NCBI GenBank assembly: GCA_049324115.1
Contig: JBMOMN010000009.1
Coordinates: 186,001-250,000, forward strand
Source: UBA5796 sp040752455
GTDB lineage: Bacteria; Chloroflexota; Anaerolineae; Anaerolineales; Villigracilaceae
Direction: 5' to 3'
Length of the DNA: 64,000 nucleotides
Shown piece after piece: positions 34,472-44,247 of the stretch (the first letter of the stretch is position 1; the number at the start of each line of letters is the position of its first letter). Position numbers and translations under genes: made by a program. Below the pieces are notes generated by a model. It saw only the letters and a program-made list of their open reading frames with translations. It was not told where the DNA came from and searched no databases.

Positions 34472-35305
34472 ATGATTACCAAAGTTTCAAAACCGTTAGC
34501 TTTCCTGGTCCTGATGATAATTCTGGTCGGCCTGGCCTGTGGCCCAACCGTCACGCCGACCCAGGCTCCACAGCAGCAGCCGCCCCAACAGCAGGAGCCG
34601 TCGCCGATCCCGCCACAACCGACGGAGGAGCCTGTCCAACCGACCGCGCCGCCTCCGACAGAGGAGCCGACTGAAGCGCCGACCGAAGAACCGGTCCCCA
34701 CCGAAGAACCTGCATCCCAGTTCTTCCGCAATGAATTCGACGGTGGCATCGAAGATTGGACCGGCTTCAACGTCAAAGACTGGGCCCAGGCCGATGAAGG
34801 CAAGCTGCAAATTAATACCGATGGCGGTTTCCTGACATTCTCGATCGAGACCATGTACCTGTACGCGTACCTGATCTATAACAAGTTCACTTACGAAGAT
34901 GTCAAACTGACCGTGAGAGTCGAAAACCGGGGCGCCAATAACAATAATGTGAGTTTGCTCTGCCGCTACTCCGAAGAAGATGGCTGGTACGAGTTCAACA
35001 TTGCCAACAACGGTTTGTACTGGATCTATGCCGCGACACCCAACCCCAAGGGAAGCGGAGCGCCAGTCTATAACCTGGTTGCGAACGGCGGTTCGAACAA
35101 GATCAAGATGGGCAAGGATGTCAATGAGTATACGGCTTCCTGCAAAGGCAATACCCTGTCGTTGACCATCAACGGCTTCGACACCAAGACCATCAATGAA
35201 AAGAAATACAGCCTGCGCGACGGTAAAATCGGTCTCTCCGTGTCATCCTTCAACGTTCCTTCCGTCAAAGTGGAATTCGACTGGCTGGAAATCTCCGAGC
35301 CGTGA
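34472..35305 (+). CDS. Pro-rich lipoprotein with beta-sandwich (LamG-like) domain, copy 2
   Basis: This 277-residue paralogue of the previous gene has lipobox VGLAC (Cys23), a Gln/Pro spacer, then FFRNEFDGGIEDWTGF and CRYSEEDGWYEFNI at matching places. The C-terminus ends VEFDWLEISEP. The two genes form a tandem unit closed by a terminator at 35323. Confidence 0.75.
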   Translation: MITKVSKPLAFLVLMIILVGLACGPTVTPTQAPQQQPPQQQEPSPIPPQPTEEPVQPTAPPPTEEPTEAPTEEPVPTEEPASQFFRNEFDGGIEDWTGFNVKDWAQADEGKLQINTDGGFLTFSIETMYLYAYLIYNKFTYEDVKLTVRVENRGANNNNVSLLCRYSEEDGWYEFNIANNGLYWIYAATPNPKGSGAPVYNLVANGGSNKIKMGKDVNEYTASCKGNTLSLTINGFDTKTINEKKYSLRDGKIGLSVSSFNVPSVKVEFDWLEISEP

Positions 35306-35322
35306 TCCTCTACCTCCAAACG

Positions 35323-35349
35323 AAAGGCCGCCCGGCGAGGCGGCCTTTT
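35323..35349 (+). terminator. Rho-independent terminator
   Basis: AAAGGCCGCC, CGGCGA, GGCGGCCTTTT follows the second LamG-like lipoprotein gene. Confidence 0.9.
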
Positions 35350-35458
35350 GTATTATTTTGACGCCTTGTTAACGTGATTCTTGCACACATCGGTTATCCT
35401 ATGGCAGATTGTTTCGGGCAGTGAGCAATTTTGACTCTAACAACATAGGAGTAAAACT

Positions 35459-37348
35459 ATGGGAAAAATCATCGGAATCGACCTCGGGACGACCAACAGC
35501 GTGGTCGCCGTTATGGAAGGCGGACAGCCGACTGTGATCACCACCGCCGAAGGCGGGCGGCTTTGCCCGTCGGTGGTAGCCTTCAACAAGAACGGCGAAC
35601 GGCTGGTCGGCCAGACCGCCAAGCGCCAGGCCGTGATCAATTCTGAGAATACCCTGTATTCCATCAAACGTTTCATCGGCCGCCGTTTCGAGGAGACCGA
35701 GGTCGAGCGCAAGATGGTGCCTTTCACCGTCGTGGAAGGTCCCTCGAACGACGTGCGCATCAAAGTGCCGGTCAACAACCGCGATTATAGCCCGCAGGAG
35801 ATCAGCGCCATGGTGCTGGCAAAACTCAAAGCCGACGCGGAAGCCTATCTCGGCGAAACCGTGACCCAGGCGGTCATCACCGTCCCGGCCTATTTCAACG
35901 ACAGCCAGCGCCAGGCGACCAAAGATGCGGGCAAGATCGCCGGTCTCGAAGTGATGCGCATCATCAACGAGCCGACGGCCTCGGCCCTGGCCTACGGGCT
36001 GGACAAGAAGAAAAACGAGACCATCCTGGTCTTCGACCTGGGCGGCGGTACCTTCGACGTCTCCATCCTGGACGTGGGCGAAGGCGTGATCGAAGTCAAA
36101 GCCACCAACGGCGATACCCATCTGGGCGGCGATGACTGGGACCAGCGCATCGTCAACTGGGCCGCGGACGAGTTCAAGCGGGAGCAGGGCATTGACCTGC
36201 GCAACGACCGCCAGGCGCTCCAGCGTCTGCGTGAGGCGGCCGAAAAGGCCAAGATCGAACTGTCCACGATGATGGAGACCGAGATCAACCTGCCCTACAT
36301 CACCGCCGACGCCAGCGGCCCCAAGCACATGCAGTTGAAACTGACCCGCGCCAAATTCGAGCAGATGACCGAAGACCTGCTCCGTCGCTGCCGCGTCCCC
36401 TTCGAATCGGCGCTCAAGGACGCCGGGATCGGCGCGGGCAGCCTCAACGAGGTGGTCCTGGTCGGGGGTTCGACGCGCATGCCCATGGTCCAGGATTTGG
36501 TCCGCTCGCTGACGGGCAAGGACCCCAACAAGGGCGTCAATCCCGACGAGGTGGTCGCGGTCGGGGCAGCCATCCAGGGCGGTGTGCTGGGCGGCGAAGT
36601 CAAGGACATCCTGCTGCTCGACGTGACACCGCTTTCGCTGGGCGTCGAAACCCTGGGCAGCGTGATGACCGTGATGATCGAACGCAACACCACCATCCCG
36701 GTGCGCAGGACCGAGACTTACTCGACCGCAGCCGATAACCAGACCGCGGTGGACATCCATGTGCTGCAAGGCGAGCGCCCGATGGCAAGCGATAACATGA
36801 GCCTGGGCCGTTTCCGCCTGGACGGCATTCCCCCGGCGCCGCGCGGCATCCCGCAGGTCGAAGTGACCTTCGACATTGACGCCAACGGCATCCTGCACGT
36901 GACGGCCAAGGACAAGGCCACCGGCAAGGAACAAAAAGTCACCATCACCGCTTCGACCAACCTGAACAAGGAAGAGATCGAGCGCAAGGTACAGGAGGCC
37001 CGCCAGCACGAGGCCGAGGACAAGAAGCGCCGTGAGTTGATCGAGGCCCGCAACAACGCCGACAGCCTGGCCTACCAGACCGAGAAGGCCCTGAAAGAAC
37101 TGGGCGACAAGGTCCCGGCGGGCGAACGCGGCAACATCGAAGCCAGGATCAATGACCTGAAGCAGGCCGCCCAGTCCGACGACGTGGCCCGCATCAAGAA
37201 GCTGACCGAGGAAGTCCAGCAGGCCTTCCACGCCCTCAGCCAGCAACTCTACGCCCAGGGGCAGCCGCAGCCCGAAACCCCCGGCGGCCCGTCCACCCCG
37301 CCAGGGGACGACGGCGACGTAATTGACGGCGAAGTGCGCGAAGCGTAA
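35459..37348 (+). CDS. dnaK: Chaperone DnaK (Hsp70)
   Basis: This 629-residue Hsp70 begins GKIIGIDLGTTNSVVAVMEGG. It carries IINEPTASALAYGLD, the phosphate motif VFDLGGGTFDVSILD, VLVGGSTRMPMVQ and a substrate-binding domain (DVTPLSLGVETLG). The C-terminal lid ends in a Gly/Pro/Asp-rich tail. AGGAG lies nine bases before the ATG. grpE and dnaJ are not adjacent, and no CIRCE element is visible in the 150-bp leader, so heat regulation must use another site. A strong terminator follows. Confidence 0.98.
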   Translation: MGKIIGIDLGTTNSVVAVMEGGQPTVITTAEGGRLCPSVVAFNKNGERLVGQTAKRQAVINSENTLYSIKRFIGRRFEETEVERKMVPFTVVEGPSNDVRIKVPVNNRDYSPQEISAMVLAKLKADAEAYLGETVTQAVITVPAYFNDSQRQATKDAGKIAGLEVMRIINEPTASALAYGLDKKKNETILVFDLGGGTFDVSILDVGEGVIEVKATNGDTHLGGDDWDQRIVNWAADEFKREQGIDLRNDRQALQRLREAAEKAKIELSTMMETEINLPYITADASGPKHMQLKLTRAKFEQMTEDLLRRCRVPFESALKDAGIGAGSLNEVVLVGGSTRMPMVQDLVRSLTGKDPNKGVNPDEVVAVGAAIQGGVLGGEVKDILLLDVTPLSLGVETLGSVMTVMIERNTTIPVRRTETYSTAADNQTAVDIHVLQGERPMASDNMSLGRFRLDGIPPAPRGIPQVEVTFDIDANGILHVTAKDKATGKEQKVTITASTNLNKEEIERKVQEARQHEAEDKKRRELIEARNNADSLAYQTEKALKELGDKVPAGERGNIEARINDLKQAAQSDDVARIKKLTEEVQQAFHALSQQLYAQGQPQPETPGGPSTPPGDDGDVIDGEVREA

Positions 37349-37360
37349 ACATCGAAGCGT

Positions 37361-37394
37361 AACGGGCGACCAAACAAACGGTCGCCCGTTTTGA
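37361..37394 (+). terminator. Rho-independent terminator after dnaK
   Basis: AACGGGCGACC, loop AAACAAAC, GGTCGCCCGTT then TTGATT. Confidence 0.9.
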
Positions 37395-37480
37395 TTACCG
37401 GAATTAATTGACTCTCCTCCCAATCTGCTGTACACTACCTGCGTCCCACGATTTCCACATCCCACTCCCAGGAGCCTCAC

Positions 37481-38923
37481 ATGGAACAGAAATCCGGCGC
37501 GCAGATCAGCAAAAAAGCCTTCATCCAGGCTGTCGCCATCATTTTCGTGCTGATGATCGTCGCGGGCGTTTTGACGCGGCTCGTCCCGGCAGGAAATTAC
37601 TCCCGTTTCGAGATCGAAGGCCGCGAACTCATTGACCCCGATTCCTTCCGTTTGACCGAAAAACCCGATTACCCCGTCTGGCGCTGGTTCACCGCCCCCT
37701 TCGAGGTCTTTGCCGCCCAAGACAGTTTCACCGTCATCGGCATCATCGTCTTCATCCTGCTGGTCGGCACCGCCTTCGGCGTCATGGACCGCAGCGGCAT
37801 CCTCCAGGCGGTCATCTCGAAGATCGTCAAGACCTACGGCGGGCGCAAATACACCTTGCTATTGGTGGTGACCTTTTTCTTCATGGCCCTGGGCGGTTTC
37901 TTCGGCATCTTCGAGGAGATCATCCCGCTCGTGCCGGTCATGATCGCCCTGGCCTACTCCCTCGGCTGGGATTCGCTGACCGGGCTGGGGATGTCGGTTC
38001 TGGCGACCAACGTCGGCTTCTCGACCGCGGTCTTCAACCCCTTCACCATCGGCATCGCCCACCGGCTCGCCGGCTTGCCGCTCTTTTCGGGAGCCGGGCC
38101 GCGCATCCTGCTTTTCGCCGTCGTTTACGGCGTTCTGGCCGCCTTCTTGACCGCCTACGCTCGCAAGATCGAAAAGAAACCCGAAGCCTCGACCGTCTAC
38201 GCCGAAGACAAAGCCGAAAAAGCCCGCCGCGGCGACTTCGAAATGAACCACGCCCTCGACGAAGACCCTCGTATGCGCCGGGCGGCCCTCTTCCTGGGCG
38301 TGTTCTTCGCCTTGATCTTGACCGTGCTGGTACTCTCGCCCTTCGTTGAAATCCTGTCCGACCTGGCCTTGCCGCTGACGGGGCTGCTCTTCGTCATCGG
38401 CGGGATCGGGGCCGGGCTGATCGCCGGAGCCGGCAAAGCCGCCTGGAAAGCCGCCTGGGATGGGTTTGTGGGCATTTCCCCCGCCATCCCGCTCCTGATG
38501 ATGGCCGCCAGCGTCCGCCACATCATCGCCAGCGGCGGCATCCTCGACACCCTGCTGAACTACACCGCCACCGCCGTCACCGGTGTCAGTCCCTTCACCG
38601 CCGCGCTGGCCATCTACGGCCTGACCCTGATACTTGAACTCTTCATTACCTCCGGCTCAGCCAAAGCCTTCCTGCTCATCCCGATCATCATGCCGCTGGC
38701 CGACCTGCTGGGCGTCAACCGCCAGATCGCGGTCAGCGCCTACGTCTTCGGCGACGGCTTCTCGAACATGGCCTACCCCACCAATGCCGCCCTGCTCATC
38801 ACCCTCAGCCTGACCGTCATCACCTACCCCAAATGGTTCAGGTGGGTCATCAAACTCTGGTTCTGGGTCCTCCTGGTCACGGTGGCTTTCCTGGGCTTGG
38901 CCGTGCTGTTCAACTATCAATAA
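37481..38923 (+). CDS. YfcC-family carrier (basic amino acid / C4-dicarboxylate-type)
   Basis: This 480-residue polytopic transporter belongs to the YfcC/DcuC-like group. About twelve helices are apparent, with the early VLTRLVPAGNYSRFEIEGRE, the central GGFFGIFEEIIPLVPVMIALAYSLGWD and VGFSTAVFNPFTIGIAHRLA typical of YfcC proteins. CAGGAGCCTCAC is the ribosome site. The gene directly downstream encodes a DUF2817 peptidase, so import or export of peptides or amino acids fits. The substrate is not certain. Confidence 0.85.
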   Translation: MEQKSGAQISKKAFIQAVAIIFVLMIVAGVLTRLVPAGNYSRFEIEGRELIDPDSFRLTEKPDYPVWRWFTAPFEVFAAQDSFTVIGIIVFILLVGTAFGVMDRSGILQAVISKIVKTYGGRKYTLLLVVTFFFMALGGFFGIFEEIIPLVPVMIALAYSLGWDSLTGLGMSVLATNVGFSTAVFNPFTIGIAHRLAGLPLFSGAGPRILLFAVVYGVLAAFLTAYARKIEKKPEASTVYAEDKAEKARRGDFEMNHALDEDPRMRRAALFLGVFFALILTVLVLSPFVEILSDLALPLTGLLFVIGGIGAGLIAGAGKAAWKAAWDGFVGISPAIPLLMMAASVRHIIASGGILDTLLNYTATAVTGVSPFTAALAIYGLTLILELFITSGSAKAFLLIPIIMPLADLLGVNRQIAVSAYVFGDGFSNMAYPTNAALLITLSLTVITYPKWFRWVIKLWFWVLLVTVAFLGLAVLFNYQ

Positions 38924-38956
38924 TTTTGCCGTTTTCTTGATGATTGGATTTTCCCG

Positions 38957-40069
38957 ATGCTGAACATCCCCGCCTCCTACGACGATTCCCGCGCCCGCTT
39001 CCGGTCCTATGCCGAGCGCATCCGGGACCTGTGGCCTGCGGCGCGTTTCGACGCGCATCCCCTCGCCTTTGACCCCTCCGTCTCCATCGACTGGTGCTCT
39101 GCGGAGGCTATCGAGCGCAAAGAGCGGCTCTTCATCCTGACCACCGGCCTGCACGGTATCGAGGGCTATCTCGGCGCGGCCATGCTCGACATCTTCGTCA
39201 ATGACTACCTGCCCGGCTTCGACCCGGCCACGAGCGGAATCCTGCTCGTGCATGCCGTCAATCCATGGGGCATGAAACATTGGCGGCGCAACAACCCCCA
39301 CAACGTGGACTTGAACCGCAATTTCTGCGACCCATCTTCTCTGACCGAACTCAACCCCGATTACGAGCCGCTTTTCGACTTCCTCAACCCGTCCGGGCCG
39401 CTCAAAAGCATCGTTTACAGCACAGTCAGATTCGCCGGGCAGGCGATCAGCAGCATCCGCAAGTTCGGCGTATCCCGCATTCGCGAGGCTGCACTGATGG
39501 GACAGTACTGCCATCCCGAAGGCATCTACTTCGGCGGCGCGGATAGGCAGGAGGAAACGGAAGTCATGCAGTCTCTGTTCCAACACGCCATTACCGACTA
39601 TACGCAGGTCACACACCTCGACATGCACACCGGTTACGGCCCGCGCCTCCAGATAACGCTGGTCAACTCGCCGCAGGAGCCGATGACCTCCGTCGAAACG
39701 GCGGACAGGTTCGGGGTCCCGCGCGTGGCAGCCACCACCCCAGACGAGTTCTACACCATCCACGGCGACATGACTGATTACCTCTACACCCTTGCCAGGG
39801 AAAAGTCCCCCAAAACGAAACTCTACGCCGGGGCGTTCGAGTTCGGCACCTTCGGCGAGTCACTCGCGGCAGGGATCCGGAGCCTGAGGATCACCATCCT
39901 GAAAAACCAGGCTAATCTCTTTGGGGCCAATCCCGCTGCCCAAGCCTGGGTGGACGAGGAGTACCGGGAACTGTACCTGCCCGCAGACCCGGCCTGGCGC
40001 GCCAGAGCCGAGAATGACGGACGCCAAGCCTTCGAGGGGATTTTGCAGGCCGAAGGGTTCGTGAAATAA
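38957..40069 (+). CDS. DUF2817 / M14-like metallopeptidase
   Basis: This 370-residue cytosolic protein has HGIEG (His66, Glu69) for zinc, WRRNNPHNVDLNRNF like the M14 arginine/substrate motif, VTHLDMHTGYG as third ligand region and a late FEFGTFGES. This is the pattern of DUF2817, a branch of carboxypeptidase-like M14 enzymes. It probably cleaves small peptides brought in by the adjacent YfcC-type carrier, 33 bp upstream. There is no signal peptide. Confidence 0.85.
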   Translation: MLNIPASYDDSRARFRSYAERIRDLWPAARFDAHPLAFDPSVSIDWCSAEAIERKERLFILTTGLHGIEGYLGAAMLDIFVNDYLPGFDPATSGILLVHAVNPWGMKHWRRNNPHNVDLNRNFCDPSSLTELNPDYEPLFDFLNPSGPLKSIVYSTVRFAGQAISSIRKFGVSRIREAALMGQYCHPEGIYFGGADRQEETEVMQSLFQHAITDYTQVTHLDMHTGYGPRLQITLVNSPQEPMTSVETADRFGVPRVAATTPDEFYTIHGDMTDYLYTLAREKSPKTKLYAGAFEFGTFGESLAAGIRSLRITILKNQANLFGANPAAQAWVDEEYRELYLPADPAWRARAENDGRQAFEGILQAEGFVK

Positions 40070-40075
40070 ACGCAA

Positions 40076-40107
40076 CGAAGCCTAATCTTTACCCGGATTG
40101 GGCTTCG
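40076..40107. terminator. Convergent terminator hairpin
   Basis: CGAAGCCTAATC pairs with GATTGGGCTTCG (one G-T mismatch) between the convergent DUF2817 and GT39-like genes. Confidence 0.6.
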
Positions 40108-40124
40108 CGCGGGGAAAATAGGGA

Positions 40125-42683
40125 TCACTTTTGGGTACAGTTCAGTTTGCCGGAGAAATCCTGGGACAAATACAAAAGATTGCCGTTATCACTGACCACA
40201 ACAACGAAGATCGCATCCACCACTAGCATGTTGTATTTCTGACGATTGGCTGTCTTGCAGCCATAGACGAAAACCTCGGCAGCATTCGGGAACTCAGCCG
40301 GGGAATTGTCCAGGGCCAGGGTGATGGCTCCGTTTTTAGGTCCAATGACCGTGAAAGCCAGTCGGGAAAAATCTTTTTGCAGGTAGGCGTCATCCATCAT
40401 AAAGCAGAGCTGGCAGCCACCTTGTTGGGTAGCATAAAAGCGCGGGAAGTATGCCTGCCCATGAATCAAGACTTCGCGTTTGTCTTTTGCAGCCAGGTTG
40501 CCAACCCGGTTCAGGTTAATACCGTTTTCAGCCAGGGTCGCTGCCAGCCCGCGGGATTCAATGGCATTGATAACGGCTTGGCTGGACGGCTGGGTGTATT
40601 TCTGCGGGACGACCAGGCTGTTGAACGGCAGGCTCAAACCGATCAGCAACATGCATGCGGCCGCGAGCGGGAAATGCCACTTCTTCGCCGGTCGGAAGGG
40701 ATCGCCGTCCGAAACCTGGGGGGTTGCCGCCAGTTGCCAGCCCACTAATGTCGCGGCCCACCCCACCAACTGGACCATTCCCAGCGAAAAGTACAGGAAC
40801 AACACCCAATCCACCGGGACGATGTAGCGGCTGCCGGATGTTCGGGCGAAGGCGCTGGCAAGGTTGTAAGACACGTTGACTACCAACGGGAGCAGCCCAG
40901 CCCAGCGGGCTTTGTTCCATGCGACGCCCATACCCAGCGCCATCACAGACAGGTTCAGCAGGATGAAGAAAACATTCTCTGGCGCAAGTTCCCCCTCCCA
41001 GCCTAGTTGCCAGGCCGGTTGGGAAATCACATGCTCAAGATCATGGAATTGGAAGGTCATGGGCAGGATCACGACGCTGGTGATCTGGTTATGCCAAAAA
41101 TGGGCTGGGACGAGAGTCGCCATGTTGGGATTCTCAATCTGGAAATCAATGGTTTCAACGGAAAGACCGGGCGGGAGAGGCATCAGGTCCGGTTTGGCCG
41201 CGGCAGCCAAAGGGATATTCCCGTCCAGCCAGGTTTCCCCGGACGGCAAGGTGATCCTGAAACGCTTGAAAACCTGTTGGATCTTCTGGAACAGATAATT
41301 TTCTCCCGTTTCGACCTGGGTGAAACTGAACCAGGGTCCCATCAAAAGCGCCACACCCAGACCAAAAACGGCCACCGTTCTGAGATATTCGCGGGGCAGG
41401 CGGCGATACAAAAACAGCGCCATAAAGCCGATGAACGGCGCGGCCATCACCGGCGTCGGGCGGATCAGGGCCGCGAAACCCAGCGCAGCGCCCGCCCAGA
41501 GAGGCAAGGTCAAGCCGTCCCTGGAGCGCTTGAACCATAGCACCGCCAGCAGGACGAAAACTGAAACAGCCAGGGCCGTCGGCATTTCGGTCATCATCAG
41601 CTTGGAATGCACCACCTGAATATCCAGCGCAGCAGTGATGGCATTTTTCTCCTTGAACACCGCCAGCACGGCCATCATCACCCCGACCGGGCGACCAGAC
41701 AGGTTCTTGCCAATCAGGTAAAGCACAGCCGGGTAAAAAGCCACGAAAAGCACCTGCACCAAGATGGCTCCGTTATATGATTGGCCGCCGAGGGCATGAA
41801 AAACCGCCAGAAGCAGCATATACATCGGTTTGTCGGTGAAGATGCCGTTGTTGATGCCGTTGCCCAACAGGACTTGCTGGCCGCCAAAATCGTACAGGGC
41901 TGCGTCAGAAAAGGGATAATATTCGAGATTCGGCGGAAGGGGACGCGGCAGGAAGTAGCTGCGCAGGAGGGGTTCCTGCTGCCAGACGATGGCCGCCGCC
42001 AGCCAGATCAGGATGAAGATCCCCGCATCGAACCGACGATGGGCCGGCTGGCCGTTTAACCGGCGTTCCCAGAAGAGAACCAACCCCGCCAACCCCAGCC
42101 CGAACAGCACCTGCAAGCCCAACACCGGGACACCCGCCTCGTTCCACATGTCAATGTCCCGCTTCACGCCGACGCCGGAGACGGCGATCCAGGCCCAGAG
42201 CAGGAGGAATATGCCCAGGGCGATAGCGGCCGCCCGCCAGAGCGCGGGATGCTCGCGCCACTGAGCCTTGAGCGCGTCCCAATGCAGGCCCCTGTCAGCG
42301 ACGCGCAAGGCTATCGCAACGGCAGCCAGCCACAGGGTCCAGGCGAGGAGCGGATAGACCCGCTCGAAGTAACCGCTCAAGGCTCCTAAACGGTACGAAG
42401 GCGTCCATACGGCAAGCCAACCGATCCCCAAAAGGATGCCGAAAAAGATGTCGAGTTGGCGTGTGTGACGTTCCGCCCAACCTGCAAACTTATCGGCCTT
42501 CCAGGCCAGGAACAGCAGGGCCAGTGTGAGAACCAACGCGGCGAAAACGAGCGCCAATCGTTGGATCGAAAGCCCCAGGAAGATGGCCGCATCCGCCTCG
42601 GAGGGCTGGCGCAACAAGAAAAACAACGCCAGGAGGCCTCCCGGCGCTGTGAGGATGGCAAATGCTTTAATTCTTTGGGTCAT
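40125..42683 (-). CDS. Large polytopic GT39-like membrane protein
   Basis: This 852-residue protein has about fourteen hydrophobic helices. After five N-terminal helices, a loop contains YYPFSDAALYDFGGQQVLLGNG and FTDKPMYMLLLAVFHALGG, with acidic residues in the first large loop as in PMT/ArnT-like transferases. The final 200 residues are a soluble domain. Cys pairs near CQLCFMM and CKTAN may form an external disulfide. A family-2 repeat lies in its leader (42706). It is the last gene of the rhamnose/glycan operon on this strand. The substrate is unknown. Confidence 0.7.
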   Translation of the reverse strand: MTQRIKAFAILTAPGGLLALFFLLRQPSEADAAIFLGLSIQRLALVFAALVLTLALLFLAWKADKFAGWAERHTRQLDIFFGILLGIGWLAVWTPSYRLGALSGYFERVYPLLAWTLWLAAVAIALRVADRGLHWDALKAQWREHPALWRAAAIALGIFLLLWAWIAVSGVGVKRDIDMWNEAGVPVLGLQVLFGLGLAGLVLFWERRLNGQPAHRRFDAGIFILIWLAAAIVWQQEPLLRSYFLPRPLPPNLEYYPFSDAALYDFGGQQVLLGNGINNGIFTDKPMYMLLLAVFHALGGQSYNGAILVQVLFVAFYPAVLYLIGKNLSGRPVGVMMAVLAVFKEKNAITAALDIQVVHSKLMMTEMPTALAVSVFVLLAVLWFKRSRDGLTLPLWAGAALGFAALIRPTPVMAAPFIGFMALFLYRRLPREYLRTVAVFGLGVALLMGPWFSFTQVETGENYLFQKIQQVFKRFRITLPSGETWLDGNIPLAAAAKPDLMPLPPGLSVETIDFQIENPNMATLVPAHFWHNQITSVVILPMTFQFHDLEHVISQPAWQLGWEGELAPENVFFILLNLSVMALGMGVAWNKARWAGLLPLVVNVSYNLASAFARTSGSRYIVPVDWVLFLYFSLGMVQLVGWAATLVGWQLAATPQVSDGDPFRPAKKWHFPLAAACMLLIGLSLPFNSLVVPQKYTQPSSQAVINAIESRGLAATLAENGINLNRVGNLAAKDKREVLIHGQAYFPRFYATQQGGCQLCFMMDDAYLQKDFSRLAFTVIGPKNGAITLALDNSPAEFPNAAEVFVYGCKTANRQKYNMLVVDAIFVVVVSDNGNLLYLSQDFSGKLNCTQK

Positions 42684-42705
42684 GGGTTTTCCTGTGGGTT
42701 ACGCG

Positions 42706-42793
42706 GGTGCGTCGCACCATGTTTAATGGGGATAAACCTGGCATTAGGCGATCCCGCTAAAGCGGTTTCAACTCAAACGTAAGGTGCGACGCA
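42706..42793 (-). repeat. GGTGCGTCGCACC repeat element (family 2), two arms
   Basis: GGTGCGTCGCACC (42706-42718) and GGTGCGACGCA (42783-42793) lie at the ends of an 88-bp element with an internal CCCGCTAAAGCGG palindrome. It fills the gap between two minus-strand glycan genes, as does the related element at 62291-62380. Confidence 0.65.
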
Positions 42794-42808
42794 ATCTCGA
42801 CGATTGAG

Positions 42809-44245
42809 TTAGAATGCGCCTTCTCCCGTTATAACAACCCAGGCGGTGCGTGTCAACAGGTAGATATCGAGCCAGATGGACCAGTTGCGGACGTAGTAAA
42901 CGTCCATTTCGAGGCGCTCGCTGAAGGAGAGCCGGTTGCGCCCGCTGACCTGCCACATGCCGGTGATGCCTGGGAGGACGCGCAGGATGGTGTGGTCTTT
43001 GGCCTCCATGTCCTCGCGTTCCTGGAGCATGTAGGCGCGTGGCCCGACGAAGCTCATCTCGCCCCGCAGGATGTTCCAGACCTGGGGCAACTCATCCATG
43101 CTTGTCTTGCGCAAGAAACGGCCAACGCGGGTGATGCGCGGGTCATTTTTCATTTTATGGAAGGTCTCATATTCCAGGCGGAGGGACTCGTCATGCGCCA
43201 GGATGGAGGCCAGGCGCTCGTCTGCATCGGTGTACATGGTGCGGAATTTGACCACCGGGAAGATTTTCCCGCCCTTGCCCATGCGCGGCTGGACGTAGAA
43301 GACAGGGCCAGGCGAATCGAGTTTGATCAGGATCGAAACCAGGATGGTCAACAGCAGGGAGGGGACAGCCGCCACAACGACAAGCAGCAAATCCATGATT
43401 TTCTTGACGACCTGCGCCCAGGGTTGGAGCAACTGCTGGCGCAATTCCAGGCCGAGGATGCCGCCCACGTCGCGGGCGGTGAGCCACAGGCTGCTGAACC
43501 CGAACAGGTCGGGGATGAGGAACAGGTGCGGGAACTGCTCGCCGTAGGTTTCGATGATCTCCAGCAAGCGGGCGCGAGGGATGCCAGGCATGGCCAGGAT
43601 GGCGTAAGCGCCGTGATAGTGTTTGACCAGTTCGGGGATCTTATCCAGCCCGCCCGCGACCGGGATGCCCTCCAGCCCGCCCCACTTGTCGGAGTCGTCG
43701 TCGAGGCAGACGACCGGCTTGAGACCATACTGCGGCTTTTCCCTGAGGGTTGAAATGACCATTTCACCGGTCTTGCCCGCGCCGAGGACGATAACGGGAT
43801 GCCCCCACCAGCCATATCGCCCCACCAGGGAACGCAAGGCGGAGCGTCCCAGGGGTAGCAGGACCAGTGAAAATCCCCAGGCCAGGAAGAAGACCAGACG
43901 CGAATACGACGTGGCACTGGCCTTGAGCAGGAACGTGACCGCAGCCAGGGCCAGGTACACCAGGCTGGTGGCGTAACTCAACTTGCGCAACTCATCCGCG
44001 GGATGGAGCAGCACGCCCGAATACAGCCCGACGATTAGATAGCCGAGCAGGAACAATCCCAGGCTGGGCCACAGGTCGAGGTAGGCGCCGCGCAGGCGAA
44101 TGCCGATGCCAGGGCCGATGCGGATATTGATGGCAATGACCGCTGCCAGGACGAGCATGGCCAGGTCGCAAAGAATGAATAGCAGGCGGGCAATCAGGGC
44201 GCGGAAGCGGTCGAACAGGCTGATTTGAGGGGAGAAATGATTCAT
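42809..44245 (-). CDS. Polyprenyl glycosylphosphotransferase (WbaP/WcaJ type)
   Basis: This 478-residue initiating enzyme transfers a sugar-1-phosphate to undecaprenyl phosphate. Four to five N-terminal helices precede a Rossmann-like cytoplasmic domain (PVIVLGAGKTGEMVI). The C-terminal catalytic domain contains VKFRTMYTDADERL, NDPRITRVGRFLRKTSMDELPQ and GITGMWQVSGRN, all signature segments. It starts two bases after the rfbD stop. It commits the cell to the glycan built by the surrounding genes. Galactose, glucose or fucosamine as first sugar cannot be told apart. Confidence 0.93.
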   Translation of the reverse strand: MNHFSPQISLFDRFRALIARLLFILCDLAMLVLAAVIAINIRIGPGIGIRLRGAYLDLWPSLGLFLLGYLIVGLYSGVLLHPADELRKLSYATSLVYLALAAVTFLLKASATSYSRLVFFLAWGFSLVLLPLGRSALRSLVGRYGWWGHPVIVLGAGKTGEMVISTLREKPQYGLKPVVCLDDDSDKWGGLEGIPVAGGLDKIPELVKHYHGAYAILAMPGIPRARLLEIIETYGEQFPHLFLIPDLFGFSSLWLTARDVGGILGLELRQQLLQPWAQVVKKIMDLLLVVVAAVPSLLLTILVSILIKLDSPGPVFYVQPRMGKGGKIFPVVKFRTMYTDADERLASILAHDESLRLEYETFHKMKNDPRITRVGRFLRKTSMDELPQVWNILRGEMSFVGPRAYMLQEREDMEAKDHTILRVLPGITGMWQVSGRNRLSFSERLEMDVYYVRNWSIWLDIYLLTRTAWVVITGEGAF

Positions 44246-44247
44246 AA

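Noticed and set aside
35350..35458. CIRCE or similar heat-shock operator before dnaK
   Set aside because: No TTAGCACTC/GAGTGCTAA-like inverted repeat could be found.
35399..37720. 773-codon frame antisense to dnaK
   Set aside because: dnaK is unmistakable on the other strand; the antisense frame is low-complexity Gly/Val/Asp sequence produced by high-GC codon bias.
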